64,000 nt of DNA from Zymomonas mobilis subsp. pomaceae ATCC 29192 (GTDB lineage Bacteria; Pseudomonadota; Alphaproteobacteria; Sphingomonadales; Sphingomonadaceae): contig NC_015709.1 of the NCBI RefSeq assembly GCF_000218875.1, positions 1,116,001-1,180,000 of the forward strand, written 5' to 3'. How positions within the stretch are numbered: the first letter of the stretch is position 1; the number at the start of each line of letters is the position of its first letter. This document shows positions 42,050-52,267 of this stretch, piece by piece. Position numbers and translations under genes: made by a program. Below the pieces are notes generated by a model. The model was given only the letters and a program-made list of their open reading frames with translations. It ran no database searches and was not told where the DNA came from.

Positions 42050-42871
42050 TAACGGGCCCGGTCCGAACGCCGTGCCCCATTCGCTCCCAATAACGATTCA
42101 TTTCCAAGAATCAATCCGGAAGAAACGGGATTTGGACTCAATTTATCGCAAATTTATGATTTCGCGGTAAAAAAGCTACAGAATTAGAAGAAGTTTTTTG
42201 AATATAAGCTGATTATTTCACCGTTTACTTCATTTTAGTGAAAAAAATTTCTGATTTTACGATTTTTTGACCCACCAAAAATGCGAGTCAGAATCACTTC
42301 TGATGCCCCGTAAAATTTCTGATTACCTTTACCCCTTCGTCTTAGAAGGGGTATAATGCGAAGCTGAAACAAAAAAATTATCTTCAAATATACAGCACAT
42401 AAAAAATTTATAATTAGAATCAGCCTTTTCGATTAATCAAAAGGTAAAAAATAGAAAAAATTATTATTTTTAAATAAAAACGGTTTTTTTATAGAAAAAA
42501 AACTCTATATAGTATGTCCAAGGTTTTTTTTAATAAAACAACTGAATAGGGAAATACCAAAGGCAAGGGTTATAATCTGTTTCCCCTTCCCTGTTAGGGT
42601 TTTCTTTCTTTTTAAAGGCCGTTTTTCTTTTATAATGGATTTTTAGAAAAGCAGTTCATTTTATGATCAAAAATAATATTATACTTTAATAACAAAACAG
42701 AACATTTTATAAATATTTTCAATAAAAGCTGAAATTCCCTATAATTTATTAAAAAATATCCGAGAAACGAAGCGGATTATCGCAAAATTCAGGTTCTAAA
42801 ATTTGCTAATATAAAAAAGCTTCGCTAATTCGGACAAAATTTTCCCTCTTCGCCAATTTTTTGGAGACGTC
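42050..42871. other. Long AT-rich intergenic region with hairpins
   Basis: The 844-base gap before ettA holds no convincing gene. It contains a perfect 9-bp hairpin TACCCCTTC/GAAGGGGTA (42330-42353) and, closer to ettA, a long-range dyad in which TCCGA and ACGAAGC (42759-42773) can pair with GCTTCG and TCGGA (42819-42834). The latter may be a structured ettA leader. A small RNA in this region is possible but not shown. Confidence 0.4.
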
Positions 42872-44554
42872 ATGGCCGTCCAGTATAGTTATGTCATGAA
42901 AGGTCTGACCAAGACTTTTCCAGGCGCAAAAAAACCGGTTCTAAATAACATTCATCTGCAATTCCTGCCGGGTACTAAAATTGCTATCATCGGTGTCAAC
43001 GGTGCCGGTAAATCGACCTTGATGAAAATCATGGCCGGTATGGATAAGGAATTTCAAGGAGAAGCCTGGGCCGCCGAAGGCATTCGGGTCGGCTATCTTC
43101 CTCAGGAACCTAACCTTGACCCTGCCAAGGATGTTAGAGGTAATGTGATGGACGGGGTTCGCGAAATTGCGGATTTAGTCGATCGTTTTAATGAAATTTC
43201 AACCTTGATGGCGGATCCCCCCGCAGATGCTGACTTTGATGCCCTCATGACAGAAATGGGTGAGCTTCAGGAACGCATTGATGCGGTTGACGGTTGGACG
43301 CTTGATAATCAGCTTGAAATTGCCATGGAGGCACTACGTTGTCCTCCCGGCGATGCCGATGTTACCAAGCTTTCCGGTGGTGAACGTCGCCGTGTCGCGT
43401 TATGCCGGCTTCTGCTTGAAAAACCCGAAATTCTTCTTCTTGATGAACCAACCAACCATCTTGATGCTGAAAGCGTCGCATGGTTAGAAAATCATCTGAA
43501 AGAATATGCCGGTAATGTTATTCTGGTTACCCATGATCGCTACTTCCTCGACAATGTTGTGGGTTGGGTACTCGAAATTGATCGTGGCCGCGGTATTCCT
43601 TTTGAAGGAAACTATTCAGCATGGCTTGAAGCGCAGTCCAAGCGTTTAGAGCAGGAAGAACGCGAAGAAGAAGGCCGCCAAAAAGCAATCCAACAGGAAT
43701 TGCAATGGATTCGGCAAAGCCCAAAAGCCCGCCAGACAAAAAGTAAGGCGCGTATTAAGGCTTTTGATGAACTAGTCGAAAAACAGAATGACCGTCGCCC
43801 CGGTTCTGCTCAGATCATGATTCAGATTCCCGAGCGTTTGGGGAATAAAGTCATCGAAGCGCGCGGCCTTACGAAAAGCTTTGGTGATAAAAAACTGTTT
43901 GAAGGCTTGGACTTCACCCTTCCTCCCGGGGGTATTGTCGGTGTCATTGGTGCCAATGGTGCCGGTAAAACGACCCTCTTTAAGCTTATTACGGGTTCTG
44001 AAAAGCCAGATTCTGGTGAAATTGATATTGGGCCGACGGTACAGCTTGGCTATGTTGACCAAAGCCGCGACCATCTCGATGCCAATAAAAATGTTTGGGA
44101 AGAAGTATCTGACGGTTTAGATCGTTTTAACTTTGGCAAACATGAAATCGCTACCCGCGCTTATGTCGGGGCTTTTAATTTTAAAGGCTCGGATCAGCAG
44201 AAAAAAGTAGGGCAGCTATCAGGTGGTGAAAGAAATCGGGTTCATTTAGCTAAAATGCTAAAAGAAGGTGGCAACGTATTGCTGCTTGATGAACCGACCA
44301 ACGATTTGGATGTTGAAACGCTTCGCGCCCTTGAAGAAGCCTTAGAAAACTTTGCCGGTTGCGCTGTGGTTATCAGCCATGATCGCTTCTTCTTGGATCG
44401 TCTGGCCACTCACATTCTCGCTTTTGAAGGGGACGGGCATGTCGAATGGTTTGAAGGTAACTTTGAATCCTATGAAGAAGATAAGCGTCGTCGCTTTGGT
44501 GACGCCGCCGATCGTTCCAGCGCTCAAGCTTATAAAAAGCTGACCCGCAATTAA
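42872..44554 (+). CDS. ettA: ABC-F translation factor EttA (energy-dependent translational throttle)
   Basis: A 560-residue ABC-F protein with two nucleotide-binding domains and no membrane part; it binds the ribosomal E site and gates initiation with ATP/ADP level. Walker A motifs GVNGAGKST and GANGAGKTT, signatures LSGGERRRVAL and LSGGERNRVHL, and Walker B LLLDEPTNHLD and LLLDEPTNDLD are all present. The interdomain linker is Glu/Arg-rich as in EttA. It starts MAVQYSYVMKGLTKTFPG and is followed by a terminator. Confidence 0.96.
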   Translation: MAVQYSYVMKGLTKTFPGAKKPVLNNIHLQFLPGTKIAIIGVNGAGKSTLMKIMAGMDKEFQGEAWAAEGIRVGYLPQEPNLDPAKDVRGNVMDGVREIADLVDRFNEISTLMADPPADADFDALMTEMGELQERIDAVDGWTLDNQLEIAMEALRCPPGDADVTKLSGGERRRVALCRLLLEKPEILLLDEPTNHLDAESVAWLENHLKEYAGNVILVTHDRYFLDNVVGWVLEIDRGRGIPFEGNYSAWLEAQSKRLEQEEREEEGRQKAIQQELQWIRQSPKARQTKSKARIKAFDELVEKQNDRRPGSAQIMIQIPERLGNKVIEARGLTKSFGDKKLFEGLDFTLPPGGIVGVIGANGAGKTTLFKLITGSEKPDSGEIDIGPTVQLGYVDQSRDHLDANKNVWEEVSDGLDRFNFGKHEIATRAYVGAFNFKGSDQQKKVGQLSGGERNRVHLAKMLKEGGNVLLLDEPTNDLDVETLRALEEALENFAGCAVVISHDRFFLDRLATHILAFEGDGHVEWFEGNFESYEEDKRRRFGDAADRSSAQAYKKLTRN

Positions 44555-44597
44555 ATTATCTGAATAGAAGACAAAAATATCTTCTATCTTGAAAAAT

Positions 44598-44628
44598 AAG
44601 GCGTGTCATAAACGATACGCCTTTTTTG
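44598..44628 (+). terminator. Terminator after ettA
   Basis: AAGGCGTGTC (44598-44607) pairs with GATACGCCTT (44614-44623), with one G-T, around ATAAAC, followed by a T tract. Confidence 0.92.
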
Positions 44629-44777
44629 TATCACGTCGATTATTTTAAAATAAGTGAAGCTATTTTATCTTGGTTTTGGATTATTATAGCTATGGAAATC
44701 GATATTTTTAAGCAGAGAATAGCAGAATGAATTTCTAAGATTTTCATAATTTTTATTAGAATTATAAGGATTTCAGA

Positions 44778-46163
44778 ATGCCTTTAAAGGCTATTCTATT
44801 CTGCAGCTTGTTATTAGTAATTTTTCTAGCGGTATTTCATCCTGCTTCGGCAACGAACAGAATAATAATGCCCAAAGAATTAGAAGCAATTCTTAGACAA
44901 AATCTATTAAAAGAGACGGTTGCGAAGGAAGGTGTCAACTTTAATGATGCCAGTGGTTATGACAGGGCCATTGCCGATGGCAACCAAGAATTTTTACAAA
45001 CGCTAAAAGCACAGACCCTTACTAACAATATCTATCATCTTGTAGCTGATATGGGACTTTATCGTCTTAGAGGGGATTTTAAAGCAGCGGCAAATTGTCT
45101 TCAACCTATAGAAAACAATACCCCTCAAAATATTATTAATCCCCAGCTCATAGAAATCGAAGAATTTCAGGCCGGCAACTATCTTCTTAATGGCGACATC
45201 GCAGAATGGAGACGCAGACTTCAAACTGTAAAAACAAAATATTACCCCCCGATTCAACAGTTACCGGGGTTAGAAAAATTTTCACTCAAATATATTGAGA
45301 GAGTAACGCTAAAGGCTGATTCTCGCCTAATAGAACCGCCTTCTGTCACTGGGATAAAAGGCATACAATCGTTACCCCTATTTTATTCTTCAGTTGCCCC
45401 CCAAACAGCCCAAAAGCAAACTTTTTTTACGCCTCATCTTAAGGTCAAGGTCAATAATATAACCCAGCTTTTTGAATTGGATACCGGCACCTATATAGGG
45501 ATATTACCGCTTCATTGGGTTCATAATCCTCATGTTCAGGTCATAGGAACACTCAACACTAGTCAAGATATTCTAGGGAATAGAATTGAAACTATCTTCG
45601 GTATCGTGGACGAAATTGAAATAGGTAACGCTGTTTTAAAAAATATCCCATTCTCTTTTAGCAATGAAACAGAACCTAGTCTGGGGATTTATGTGCTGCG
45701 TCAACTGGGTCGAGTGCAAATTTCGTATGACCAACTTAGATTTGGTGAAGGGTTAAACTATCCTTGCCAACAAAATATTCGTCTAGCTACTGCGCCGGAT
45801 GGCTCAACAGCCCATTTAAAAATTCAAATACAACTTAATAACCAACCAATGATGGCTATTTTTGATAGTGGTTCAGGCGATTATCAAAATGATGATCTAC
45901 TTTTACAACAACCTGTCTTAGTCATTCCCAAAGAAGGGCAATTAAAAAAAGCCGTAGTGAATACTACCGCGGGTAGTCACAGTATGAGGATTTATCAGGA
46001 TATTAATAATCTGAAGATCGAGAACATAGAATTAGGGTCGGTAAAAGTAATTCACACCCAGATGTCTAAAAACCAAGCGATCCTTATGGTTAATATCCTG
46101 AAAAAAACATCATTATATCTCGATTTTATCGAGGGTAAGAGCTGTCTTATAAAACGAGATTAA
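44778..46163 (+). CDS. Secreted two-lobed aspartic-protease-like protein
   Basis: A 461-residue exported protein: signal peptide (residues 1-26, ending PASA), a helical region (about 35-180) with TPR-like spacing, then two similar retropepsin-like lobes. Lobe 1 has FELDTGTYIGILP (Asp235-Thr-Gly) and lobe 2 has MAIFDSGSGDYQ (Asp363-Ser-Gly), each preceded by an NN-x-hydrophobic strand. Two D-[TS]-G motifs 128 residues apart in one chain would form one active site, as in pepsins. Many bacterial relatives carry one lobe and dimerise. Activity and substrate are unknown. It is a single gene with its own promoter region. Confidence 0.7.
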   Translation: MPLKAILFCSLLLVIFLAVFHPASATNRIIMPKELEAILRQNLLKETVAKEGVNFNDASGYDRAIADGNQEFLQTLKAQTLTNNIYHLVADMGLYRLRGDFKAAANCLQPIENNTPQNIINPQLIEIEEFQAGNYLLNGDIAEWRRRLQTVKTKYYPPIQQLPGLEKFSLKYIERVTLKADSRLIEPPSVTGIKGIQSLPLFYSSVAPQTAQKQTFFTPHLKVKVNNITQLFELDTGTYIGILPLHWVHNPHVQVIGTLNTSQDILGNRIETIFGIVDEIEIGNAVLKNIPFSFSNETEPSLGIYVLRQLGRVQISYDQLRFGEGLNYPCQQNIRLATAPDGSTAHLKIQIQLNNQPMMAIFDSGSGDYQNDDLLLQQPVLVIPKEGQLKKAVVNTTAGSHSMRIYQDINNLKIENIELGSVKVIHTQMSKNQAILMVNILKKTSLYLDFIEGKSCLIKRD

Positions 46164-46283
46164 TCTATAAAAGTAGCTTAAAAAAGTCGTTTAATAAATG
46201 CCATTTTAAAAAAGAACCGACAGAAATAAATCCCATCGGTTCCATTCTAATCGACAATTATTTCGACTATTCTTCGTTAATAA

Positions 46284-47678
46284 TCAATAACGATAATGAT
46301 CCGGTTTAAACGGCCCATTCACAGGCACACCGATATATTCAGCCTGCTTTTCGCTCAGCTTGCTCAAATGAACGCCCAATTTCGGTAAATGCAAAGCCGC
46401 TACCTTTTCATCTAAATGCTTAGGCAGCATATAAACGTCTTTTTGGTAATTTTCTGCATTACAGAAGAGTTCAATCTGTGCCAGCACCTGATTGGTAAAA
46501 CTGGCGGACATCACAAAGCTTGGATGACCGGTGGCACAGCCTAAATTGACCAAGCGCCCTTTTGCCAAAACAATGATTTCTTTGCCATCGGGGAATTTAA
46601 CCAAATCAACTTGCGGTTTAATTTCAGTCCATTCCATATTGGAAAGAGCATTAATCTGAATTTCACTATCAAAATGGCCAATGTTGCAGACAATAGCGTG
46701 ATTTTTCATCGCCCGCATATGGTCAAGCGTAATAATATCGGCATTACCCGTGCAGGTTACAAAAATATCAGCATTGGGGGCTGCTTCTTCCAATGTAACG
46801 ACTTCATAGCCTTCCATTGCCGCTTGAAGCGCACAGATAGGATCAACCTCCGTCACTAAGACGCGGGCACCGCCATTTCTTAAAGAAGCCGCAGAGCCTT
46901 TACCCACATCACCAAAACCGGCGACACAAGCAACTTTACCGGCCAACATAACATCCGTTGCCCGACGAATGGCATCGACCAAAGATTCTTTACAACCATA
47001 AAGGTTGTCGAATTTCGATTTGGTCACGGAATCATTAACATTGATAGCGGGGAAAGGCAGTTCACCTTTCTTGGAAATTTCATAAAGACGATGAACGCCA
47101 GTGGTAGTTTCTTCAGAAACCCCTTTAATCGCTTGGGCGGTTTTCGTCAGGAAACCAGGGGTCGCAGCAACACGACGCCGCACAACTTTCTGGAAAATAG
47201 CTTCTTCTTCATTTTCAGCGGCCGGAAATTCGATACCGGCTTCAAGTTTTGCGCCCCAAAGCACAAACATGGTAGCATCGCCGCCATCATCAAGGATCAT
47301 ATTAGCGGTTTCGCCATTGCCCCAATCAAAAATGCGATCGACGTAATCCCAATATTCTTCAAGGGATTCCCCCTTAACCGCAAAAACAGGAATACCCTGT
47401 TCTGCAATGGCAGCGGCGGCATGATCTTGCGTAGAAAAAATATTACAAGAAGCCCAGCGCACTTCTGCGCCCAGTTCAATCAGCGTTTCGATTAAAACAG
47501 CGGTCTGGATAGTCATATGAAGAGAGCCGGTAATCCGCGCGCCCTTTAATGGTTTTTTTGCACCATATTCTTCACGCAAAGCCATCAAGCCCGGCATTTC
47601 GCCTTCAGCAATATCAATTTCTTTACGCCCCCAACCAGCAAGGCCGATGTCGCAAATAATATATGGCTCATTTGCCAT
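46284..47678 (-). CDS. ahcY: S-adenosyl-L-homocysteine hydrolase
   Basis: A 464-residue NAD-dependent enzyme splitting S-adenosylhomocysteine to adenosine and homocysteine, completing the methyl cycle. The Rossmann motif [23 protein letters not shown], and the C-terminal [12 protein letters not shown] are family signatures; it has the alphaproteobacterial/eukaryotic insert. AAGGAGAA precedes ATG 47678. The 454-base gap to divergent ispG (47679-48132) is AT-rich; I do not recognise an SAH riboswitch in it. Confidence 0.97.
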   Translation of the reverse strand: MANEPYIICDIGLAGWGRKEIDIAEGEMPGLMALREEYGAKKPLKGARITGSLHMTIQTAVLIETLIELGAEVRWASCNIFSTQDHAAAAIAEQGIPVFAVKGESLEEYWDYVDRIFDWGNGETANMILDDGGDATMFVLWGAKLEAGIEFPAAENEEEAIFQKVVRRRVAATPGFLTKTAQAIKGVSEETTTGVHRLYEISKKGELPFPAINVNDSVTKSKFDNLYGCKESLVDAIRRATDVMLAGKVACVAGFGDVGKGSAASLRNGGARVLVTEVDPICALQAAMEGYEVVTLEEAAPNADIFVTCTGNADIITLDHMRAMKNHAIVCNIGHFDSEIQINALSNMEWTEIKPQVDLVKFPDGKEIIVLAKGRLVNLGCATGHPSFVMSASFTNQVLAQIELFCNAENYQKDVYMLPKHLDEKVAALHLPKLGVHLSKLSEKQAEYIGVPVNGPFKPDHYRY

Positions 47679-48132
47679 GAAGTTTTCTCCTTAGAAAATG
47701 TGCAAATTTTTTGAGTCTAGGGTAAGACGGGCATCGTTAGGGTATTTCTTAAATTTTATAGATAAAAAACTTTTCGAATTACCGAACAAACGTCGTGTTC
47801 CTATCAATTTTGGCGAATAGAAAAGATCATTTTTGAAACAAAAATTCAGATGAACCGCTAATCGCTTTAGCCTCAAATTTTTTAAACAAGCCCTCTCCCG
47901 AATCATTCTTGATCTAACGTGTCAGAGACCGATATGTAAATATTAAGAATATAAAAATATAAATAATTCTTTATATTGTACTTTAGTAGCCAATTTTTTG
48001 AGGCTGATCAGTGTAAACTGTTGTAACTTCTCCATAGCGTTATCAATATCCCCTTATTCTTGCTTAGAGTTTTGATAGAAAGGCCTTAAAGGATTGGTTT
48101 TCTGCCCCTTCAGACGCTATAGGCTTTAAATT

Positions 48133-49269
48133 ATGTCCATTCGTCCTTGGCGCCATATAGAGCGCCGTAAATCGCGAAAAATCATGGTTGGAAATGTCGC
48201 CGTCGGTGGTGATGCCCCGATTAGCGTTCAAACCATGACCAATACACCAACCTCTGATGCGCAAGCGACCATTGACCAAATCCGTCGTTGTGAAGCTGTT
48301 GGCGTTGATCTAGTGCGGGTATCTTGCCCTGACGAAGCATCAACAACAGCTTTAAAAGAAATCGTGCGCGCTGCAGAAGTGCCGATTATTGCGGATATTC
48401 ATTTTCATTATAAACGTGCGCTTGAGGCTGCCGATGCAGGTGCTGCTTGCCTTCGGATTAATCCCGGCAATATTGGCTCAAGCGCGCGCGTTGCCGAGGT
48501 CGTACGCGCCGCTAAAGCTAATGGCTGTGCAATCCGTATCGGGGTTAATGCGGGTAGTTTAGAAAAAGACTTATTAGAAAAATATGGCGAACCTTGTCCT
48601 GATGCCTTGGTAGAAAGTGCTTTAAATCATATCAAGCTTTTACAGGATCAAGATTTCCACGAATTCAAAGTAGCCGTGAAAGCCTCGGATGTCTTCTTGG
48701 CAGTTGCTTCTTATAAAGCGCTCGCCAAGGCGGTAGATTGCCCGTTACATCTGGGCATTACAGAAGCGGGTGGCCTTATCAGCGGCACCGTAAAATCAGC
48801 ACTTGGTATCGGCAATCTGCTTTGGGATGGTATTGGTGATACGCTTCGTGTTTCTCTTTCCGCTGAACCGGAACAGGAAGTGCGCGTGGGTTACGACATT
48901 CTGAAAACTCTGGATCTACGGACTCGGGGGGTAAGGGTGGTCTCTTGTCCCAGCTGTGCTCGGCAAGGGTTCGATGTTGTTCGGACAGTTCGGACATTAG
49001 AAGAAAAATTAGCGCATATTGCTACCCCCTTATCGCTCTCAGTGTTGGGCTGTGTCGTCAACGGCCCAGGTGAAGCAAGAGAAACCGACATCGGTGTAAC
49101 CGGTGGTGGTCAGGGTAAACATATGATTTATTTATCCGGCGTAACGGATCACACCATCGGAAACGATCAGATGCTTGACCATATTGTGGCCTTAGTCGAA
49201 GCAAAAGCCGCTGAGATTGAAGCTGCAAAGGCTGATGAAAAAAACAATCAAGCAGCCTCAGCAGCATAA
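48133..49269 (+). CDS. ispG: 4-hydroxy-3-methylbut-2-en-1-yl diphosphate synthase (IspG/GcpE)
   Basis: Fe-S enzyme of the MEP isoprenoid pathway, converting MEcPP to HMBPP, 378 residues. The TIM-barrel part starts with [19 protein letters not shown]; the [4Fe-4S] cysteines are in [11 protein letters not shown] and [13 protein letters not shown], with the conserved Glu later. Its products feed hopanoid synthesis, which is large in Zymomonas. The C-terminus is a charged Ala/Lys tail. No strong ribosome site is seen before ATG 48133. Confidence 0.97.
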   Translation: MSIRPWRHIERRKSRKIMVGNVAVGGDAPISVQTMTNTPTSDAQATIDQIRRCEAVGVDLVRVSCPDEASTTALKEIVRAAEVPIIADIHFHYKRALEAADAGAACLRINPGNIGSSARVAEVVRAAKANGCAIRIGVNAGSLEKDLLEKYGEPCPDALVESALNHIKLLQDQDFHEFKVAVKASDVFLAVASYKALAKAVDCPLHLGITEAGGLISGTVKSALGIGNLLWDGIGDTLRVSLSAEPEQEVRVGYDILKTLDLRTRGVRVVSCPSCARQGFDVVRTVRTLEEKLAHIATPLSLSVLGCVVNGPGEARETDIGVTGGGQGKHMIYLSGVTDHTIGNDQMLDHIVALVEAKAAEIEAAKADEKNNQAASAA

Positions 49270-49296
49270 ATTAATAAATTAAAAATGAAATGAAGG

Positions 49297-49321
49297 ATCC
49301 CTGCTAATATTTAGCAGGGAT
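49297..49321 (+). terminator. Hairpin terminator after ispG
   Basis: ATCCCTGCTAA (49297-49307) pairs perfectly with TTAGCAGGGAT (49311-49321) around TAT, followed by TATTCCCC, a weak T tract. It is 28 bases after the stop. Confidence 0.8.
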
Positions 49322-49458
49322 TATTCCCCACCCTTTAAATCATACCGCTAGCAACAATATTTTTGATGGGTGCATAAAATCAGATCAAGAAGATCTGATT
49401 TTTAGAGAATAAAATAGAACTCATTTCTGAAATATATGATTTTCTAAAAAATATATCT

Positions 49459-50373
49459 TCAGCCCTTGTTCTTATAAATATCGACAATTTTATCTACCAG
49501 CGCAAGCGCCTCTTCTCGTGGACGCTGAAAGACATTCCGTCCCATAATAGAGCCATTTCCACCACCATCACGGATGGCTTCTGCTTCCCGATATAAGGCA
49601 TCGGGTGTCTTGGCTTCACCGCCCGAAAAAACGACCATTCTGCGCCCCGCAAAAGCCGACTGAACAATATGAGATACACGACTTGATAAAGAAGACCAGT
49701 CTTGTCCTGAATAGGCGGGAATCGCCTCTGGTTGCTCAATATGAGCGCTTGGCAATTTAACCTTGATGATATGGGCACCGATCTGCGCAGCGATATGAAC
49801 AGAATAAGCACTGACGTCTAAGGCCGTCTCGCCTCGTTTTGTCAGTCGCCCACCGCGTGGATAAGCCCAAACAACAGTTGCTAAACCACATCGTCTTGCT
49901 TCTGCTGCGATATGTCGGAATTCTTCAATTTGCTCAAAAATTATATCGGAACCGGGATATATAGTAAAACCAACCGCAGCACATCCCAATCGCAATGCGT
50001 CCCCAACACAGGAAGTAACAGCCTGATCATTGACAGAGGACCAGCTGTTGGAGGAGTTCATTTTTAAAATAGTCGGAATTTGACCAGCAAAAGTGGATGC
50101 CCCGACCTCCAACATGCCGATAGGCGCCGCAAAGGCAGAAAAGCCGCCATCAATAGCTAATTTATAATGATATTGAGGATCATATCCCGCAGGATTGGGG
50201 TAAAAACTACGCGCTGGTCCATGTTCTAAACCTTGATCCACAGGCAGGATAATAAGCTTACCGGTTCCACCGAGACGGCCATGATTTAGAATGTAGGCAA
50301 GATTAGTCTTTGTTCCGGGATTATCGCTTTCATAAAGATCCAGAATAGCTTTTACTTCAGGAGTAATAGACAC
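49459..50373 (-). CDS. fba: Class I fructose-bisphosphate aldolase (DhnA/FbaB type)
   Basis: A 304-residue Schiff-base aldolase of the DhnA family, cleaving or forming fructose 1,6-bisphosphate. The active lysine is in AHIIKVKLPSAH; VDQGLEHGPA and VVFSGGEAKT are family motifs. The start is GTG 50373, with AAGGAG seven bases upstream. Zymomonas lacks a full Embden-Meyerhof route (no phosphofructokinase), so the enzyme should mainly serve hexose-phosphate and pentose formation. It lies after pgk but is separated by the pgk terminator, so it has its own promoter in 50374-50772. Confidence 0.92.
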   Translation of the reverse strand: MSITPEVKAILDLYESDNPGTKTNLAYILNHGRLGGTGKLIILPVDQGLEHGPARSFYPNPAGYDPQYHYKLAIDGGFSAFAAPIGMLEVGASTFAGQIPTILKMNSSNSWSSVNDQAVTSCVGDALRLGCAAVGFTIYPGSDIIFEQIEEFRHIAAEARRCGLATVVWAYPRGGRLTKRGETALDVSAYSVHIAAQIGAHIIKVKLPSAHIEQPEAIPAYSGQDWSSLSSRVSHIVQSAFAGRRMVVFSGGEAKTPDALYREAEAIRDGGGNGSIMGRNVFQRPREEALALVDKIVDIYKNKG

Positions 50374-50772
50374 AGCAGCGCTCCTTCCTTCCGGAATATA
50401 GGGGACAGTCTCAGCATATCTACGCTCATAGGTATTAAAATACCTATTTAGTCAAAAAATAAATTTTACTGTCACCTGGACAACCCCTCCTACATCAAAA
50501 AGGAATCAGTTATCCGTTTTCTTAATAATCATAAATATTATCATAAATTTTCTATGGCGAAGGTTACAGAATTATTCCGCTTATTTGCAATGTCTATCGT
50601 AGAGATTTTGCGAGCCATTAAAGGTTTATAAAGAACATAGCCGGAAATGATTTTCGCTGTGATAAGCGAGATTATATTTACTCAAATAACATGCAACGGC
50701 AAAATCGGTATTTTTTTCTAAAAAGCGATCTAATCAAAAGCCGTCTAATCAAAAGCAGTTCGAAAAATTTAG

Positions 50773-50808
50773 CCCTTCTTAAAAAAAAGGGCGGTTAGAA
50801 AACCGCCC
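50773..50808 (-). terminator. Terminator after pgk
   Basis: On the minus strand GGGCGGTT pairs perfectly with AACCGCCC (arms 50801-50808 and 50789-50796) around TTCT, followed by eight T residues. Confidence 0.95.
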
Positions 50809-50821
50809 CCTTTATAAAGTT

Positions 50822-52015
50822 TTAAGCTTCAAGCGCTTTAACGCCCGGAAGTTCTTTACCTTCCATCCATTCAAGGAAGGCACCACCAGCCGTTGAAACA
50901 AAACTGAAGTCCTGTGCAACACCAGCATGGTTCAAGGCCGCAACCGTATCACCACCACCAGCGACAGAAACCAATGAACCTGCTTTGGTCAGCGCAGCGG
51001 CTTCCTTAGCAAGAGCAACCGTTGCTTTATCGAACGGTGCAATTTCAAAGGCACCCAACGGGCCGTTCCAAACCAAGGTTTTGGAAGCCTTCAAAACTTC
51101 AGTCAAAGCAGCAACCGCTTTTGGCCCCACATCCAAAATCATTTCATCATCAGCGACTTCGTTGACAGGAATGGTGCGGATGGGTGGGTTAGCTTTAAAT
51201 TCTTTTGCCACAACGACATCGCTTGGCAGATGAATTTTACAGCCAGTTTTTTCAGCAGCAGCAAAAATACCTTTAACGGTATCTTTCAGCTCATGTTCGC
51301 AAAGTGATTTACCAACATCCACACCTTGGGCGGCGAGGAAAGTGTTAGCCATACCACCACCGATGATCAGATGGTCAACCTTGGAAACCAGGTTGGTCAG
51401 AACATCAAGTTTCGTGGAAACTTTAGCGCCACCAACAACAGCAGCAACAGGATGAGTCGGTTTACCAAGAGCGGCTTCTAAAGCTTCTAACTCTTTCTGC
51501 ATGGCACGACCGGCGAAAGCAGGCAGCTTATGAGCCAGACCTTCGGTCGAAACATGGGCGCGATGCGCAGCCGAGAAAGCATCGTTGACATAGAAATCGC
51601 CGAGTTTAGCAACTTCAGAAGCTAACTCTGGATCATTCTTTTCTTCACCCGCATAAAAACGCGTGTTTTCTAAAAGAGCAACGGCACCCGGATTTAAAGC
51701 ATCAATAGCTTTAGCAGCCGCTTCGCCCTTGATGTCATTGATGAAATGAACCGGACGACCTAAAACGCCAGCCAGAGCATCTTTGATGCGGGCCAGAGAC
51801 ATTTCAGGATTGGGTTTGCCTTTGGGACGACCGAAATGGGCAAGAATAAGGACTTTAGCGCCTTTTTCTGCCAATTCATTGACGGTCGGAATAGCGGCAC
51901 GCAGACGGGTATCATCCGTAACGCGATCGCCATCCATAGGAACGTTCAGATCTTCGCGAACAAGAACGCGCTTACCTTTAACGTCGCCAATATCATCTAA
52001 TGTACGAAAGCTCAT
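50822..52015 (-). CDS. pgk: Phosphoglycerate kinase
   Basis: A 397-residue kinase making ATP from 1,3-bisphosphoglycerate, a main energy step of the Entner-Doudoroff route. Motifs include [34 protein letters not shown] and the C-terminal [15 protein letters not shown] precedes ATG 52015. It is downstream of gap, with a structured intercistronic region and a terminator after it. Confidence 0.97.
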   Translation of the reverse strand: MSFRTLDDIGDVKGKRVLVREDLNVPMDGDRVTDDTRLRAAIPTVNELAEKGAKVLILAHFGRPKGKPNPEMSLARIKDALAGVLGRPVHFINDIKGEAAAKAIDALNPGAVALLENTRFYAGEEKNDPELASEVAKLGDFYVNDAFSAAHRAHVSTEGLAHKLPAFAGRAMQKELEALEAALGKPTHPVAAVVGGAKVSTKLDVLTNLVSKVDHLIIGGGMANTFLAAQGVDVGKSLCEHELKDTVKGIFAAAEKTGCKIHLPSDVVVAKEFKANPPIRTIPVNEVADDEMILDVGPKAVAALTEVLKASKTLVWNGPLGAFEIAPFDKATVALAKEAAALTKAGSLVSVAGGGDTVAALNHAGVAQDFSFVSTAGGAFLEWMEGKELPGVKALEA

Positions 52016-52267
52016 TATATCCTCCTTTTGGCCGCCTTACGATGCAAAGCGGATCTGATAACGGAGACTTACCCCCTTTTCGGCCCTGTTGCAGCAGACG
52101 CAGAACAAAAGCGTTCGGAGCGGCCATACGTCAACATCAGGCCAATATCAGGAGGCTAAATTCAATCACCGGCAAGAAAGACGGTGTTTTGGTACTGGAT
52201 AAAGCGGTGGCCCGCTCGCTGCCAAAAGACAGAAAGCGGGTCGCCTTTGTAACCAATAGCCTTAAGA
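52016..52267 (-). promoter_or_regulatory. Intercistronic region gap-pgk with possible stems
   Basis: The 252-base spacer between gap and pgk is GC-richer than other gaps here and can form stems, for example CCCGC/GCGGG within 52200-52250 on the minus strand. Published work on the Zymomonas gap operon, as I recall, reported segmental message stability with more gap than pgk mRNA; such a spacer would fit that. No separate promoter is recognised. Confidence 0.5.

Noticed and set aside
47091-47495. Plus-strand frame opposite ahcY
   Set aside because: It lies fully inside the S-adenosylhomocysteinase gene on the other strand and resembles nothing known.
47679-48132. SAH or SAM riboswitch upstream of ahcY
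   Set aside because: I looked for the conserved cores of these riboswitches in the leader and did not recognise any.
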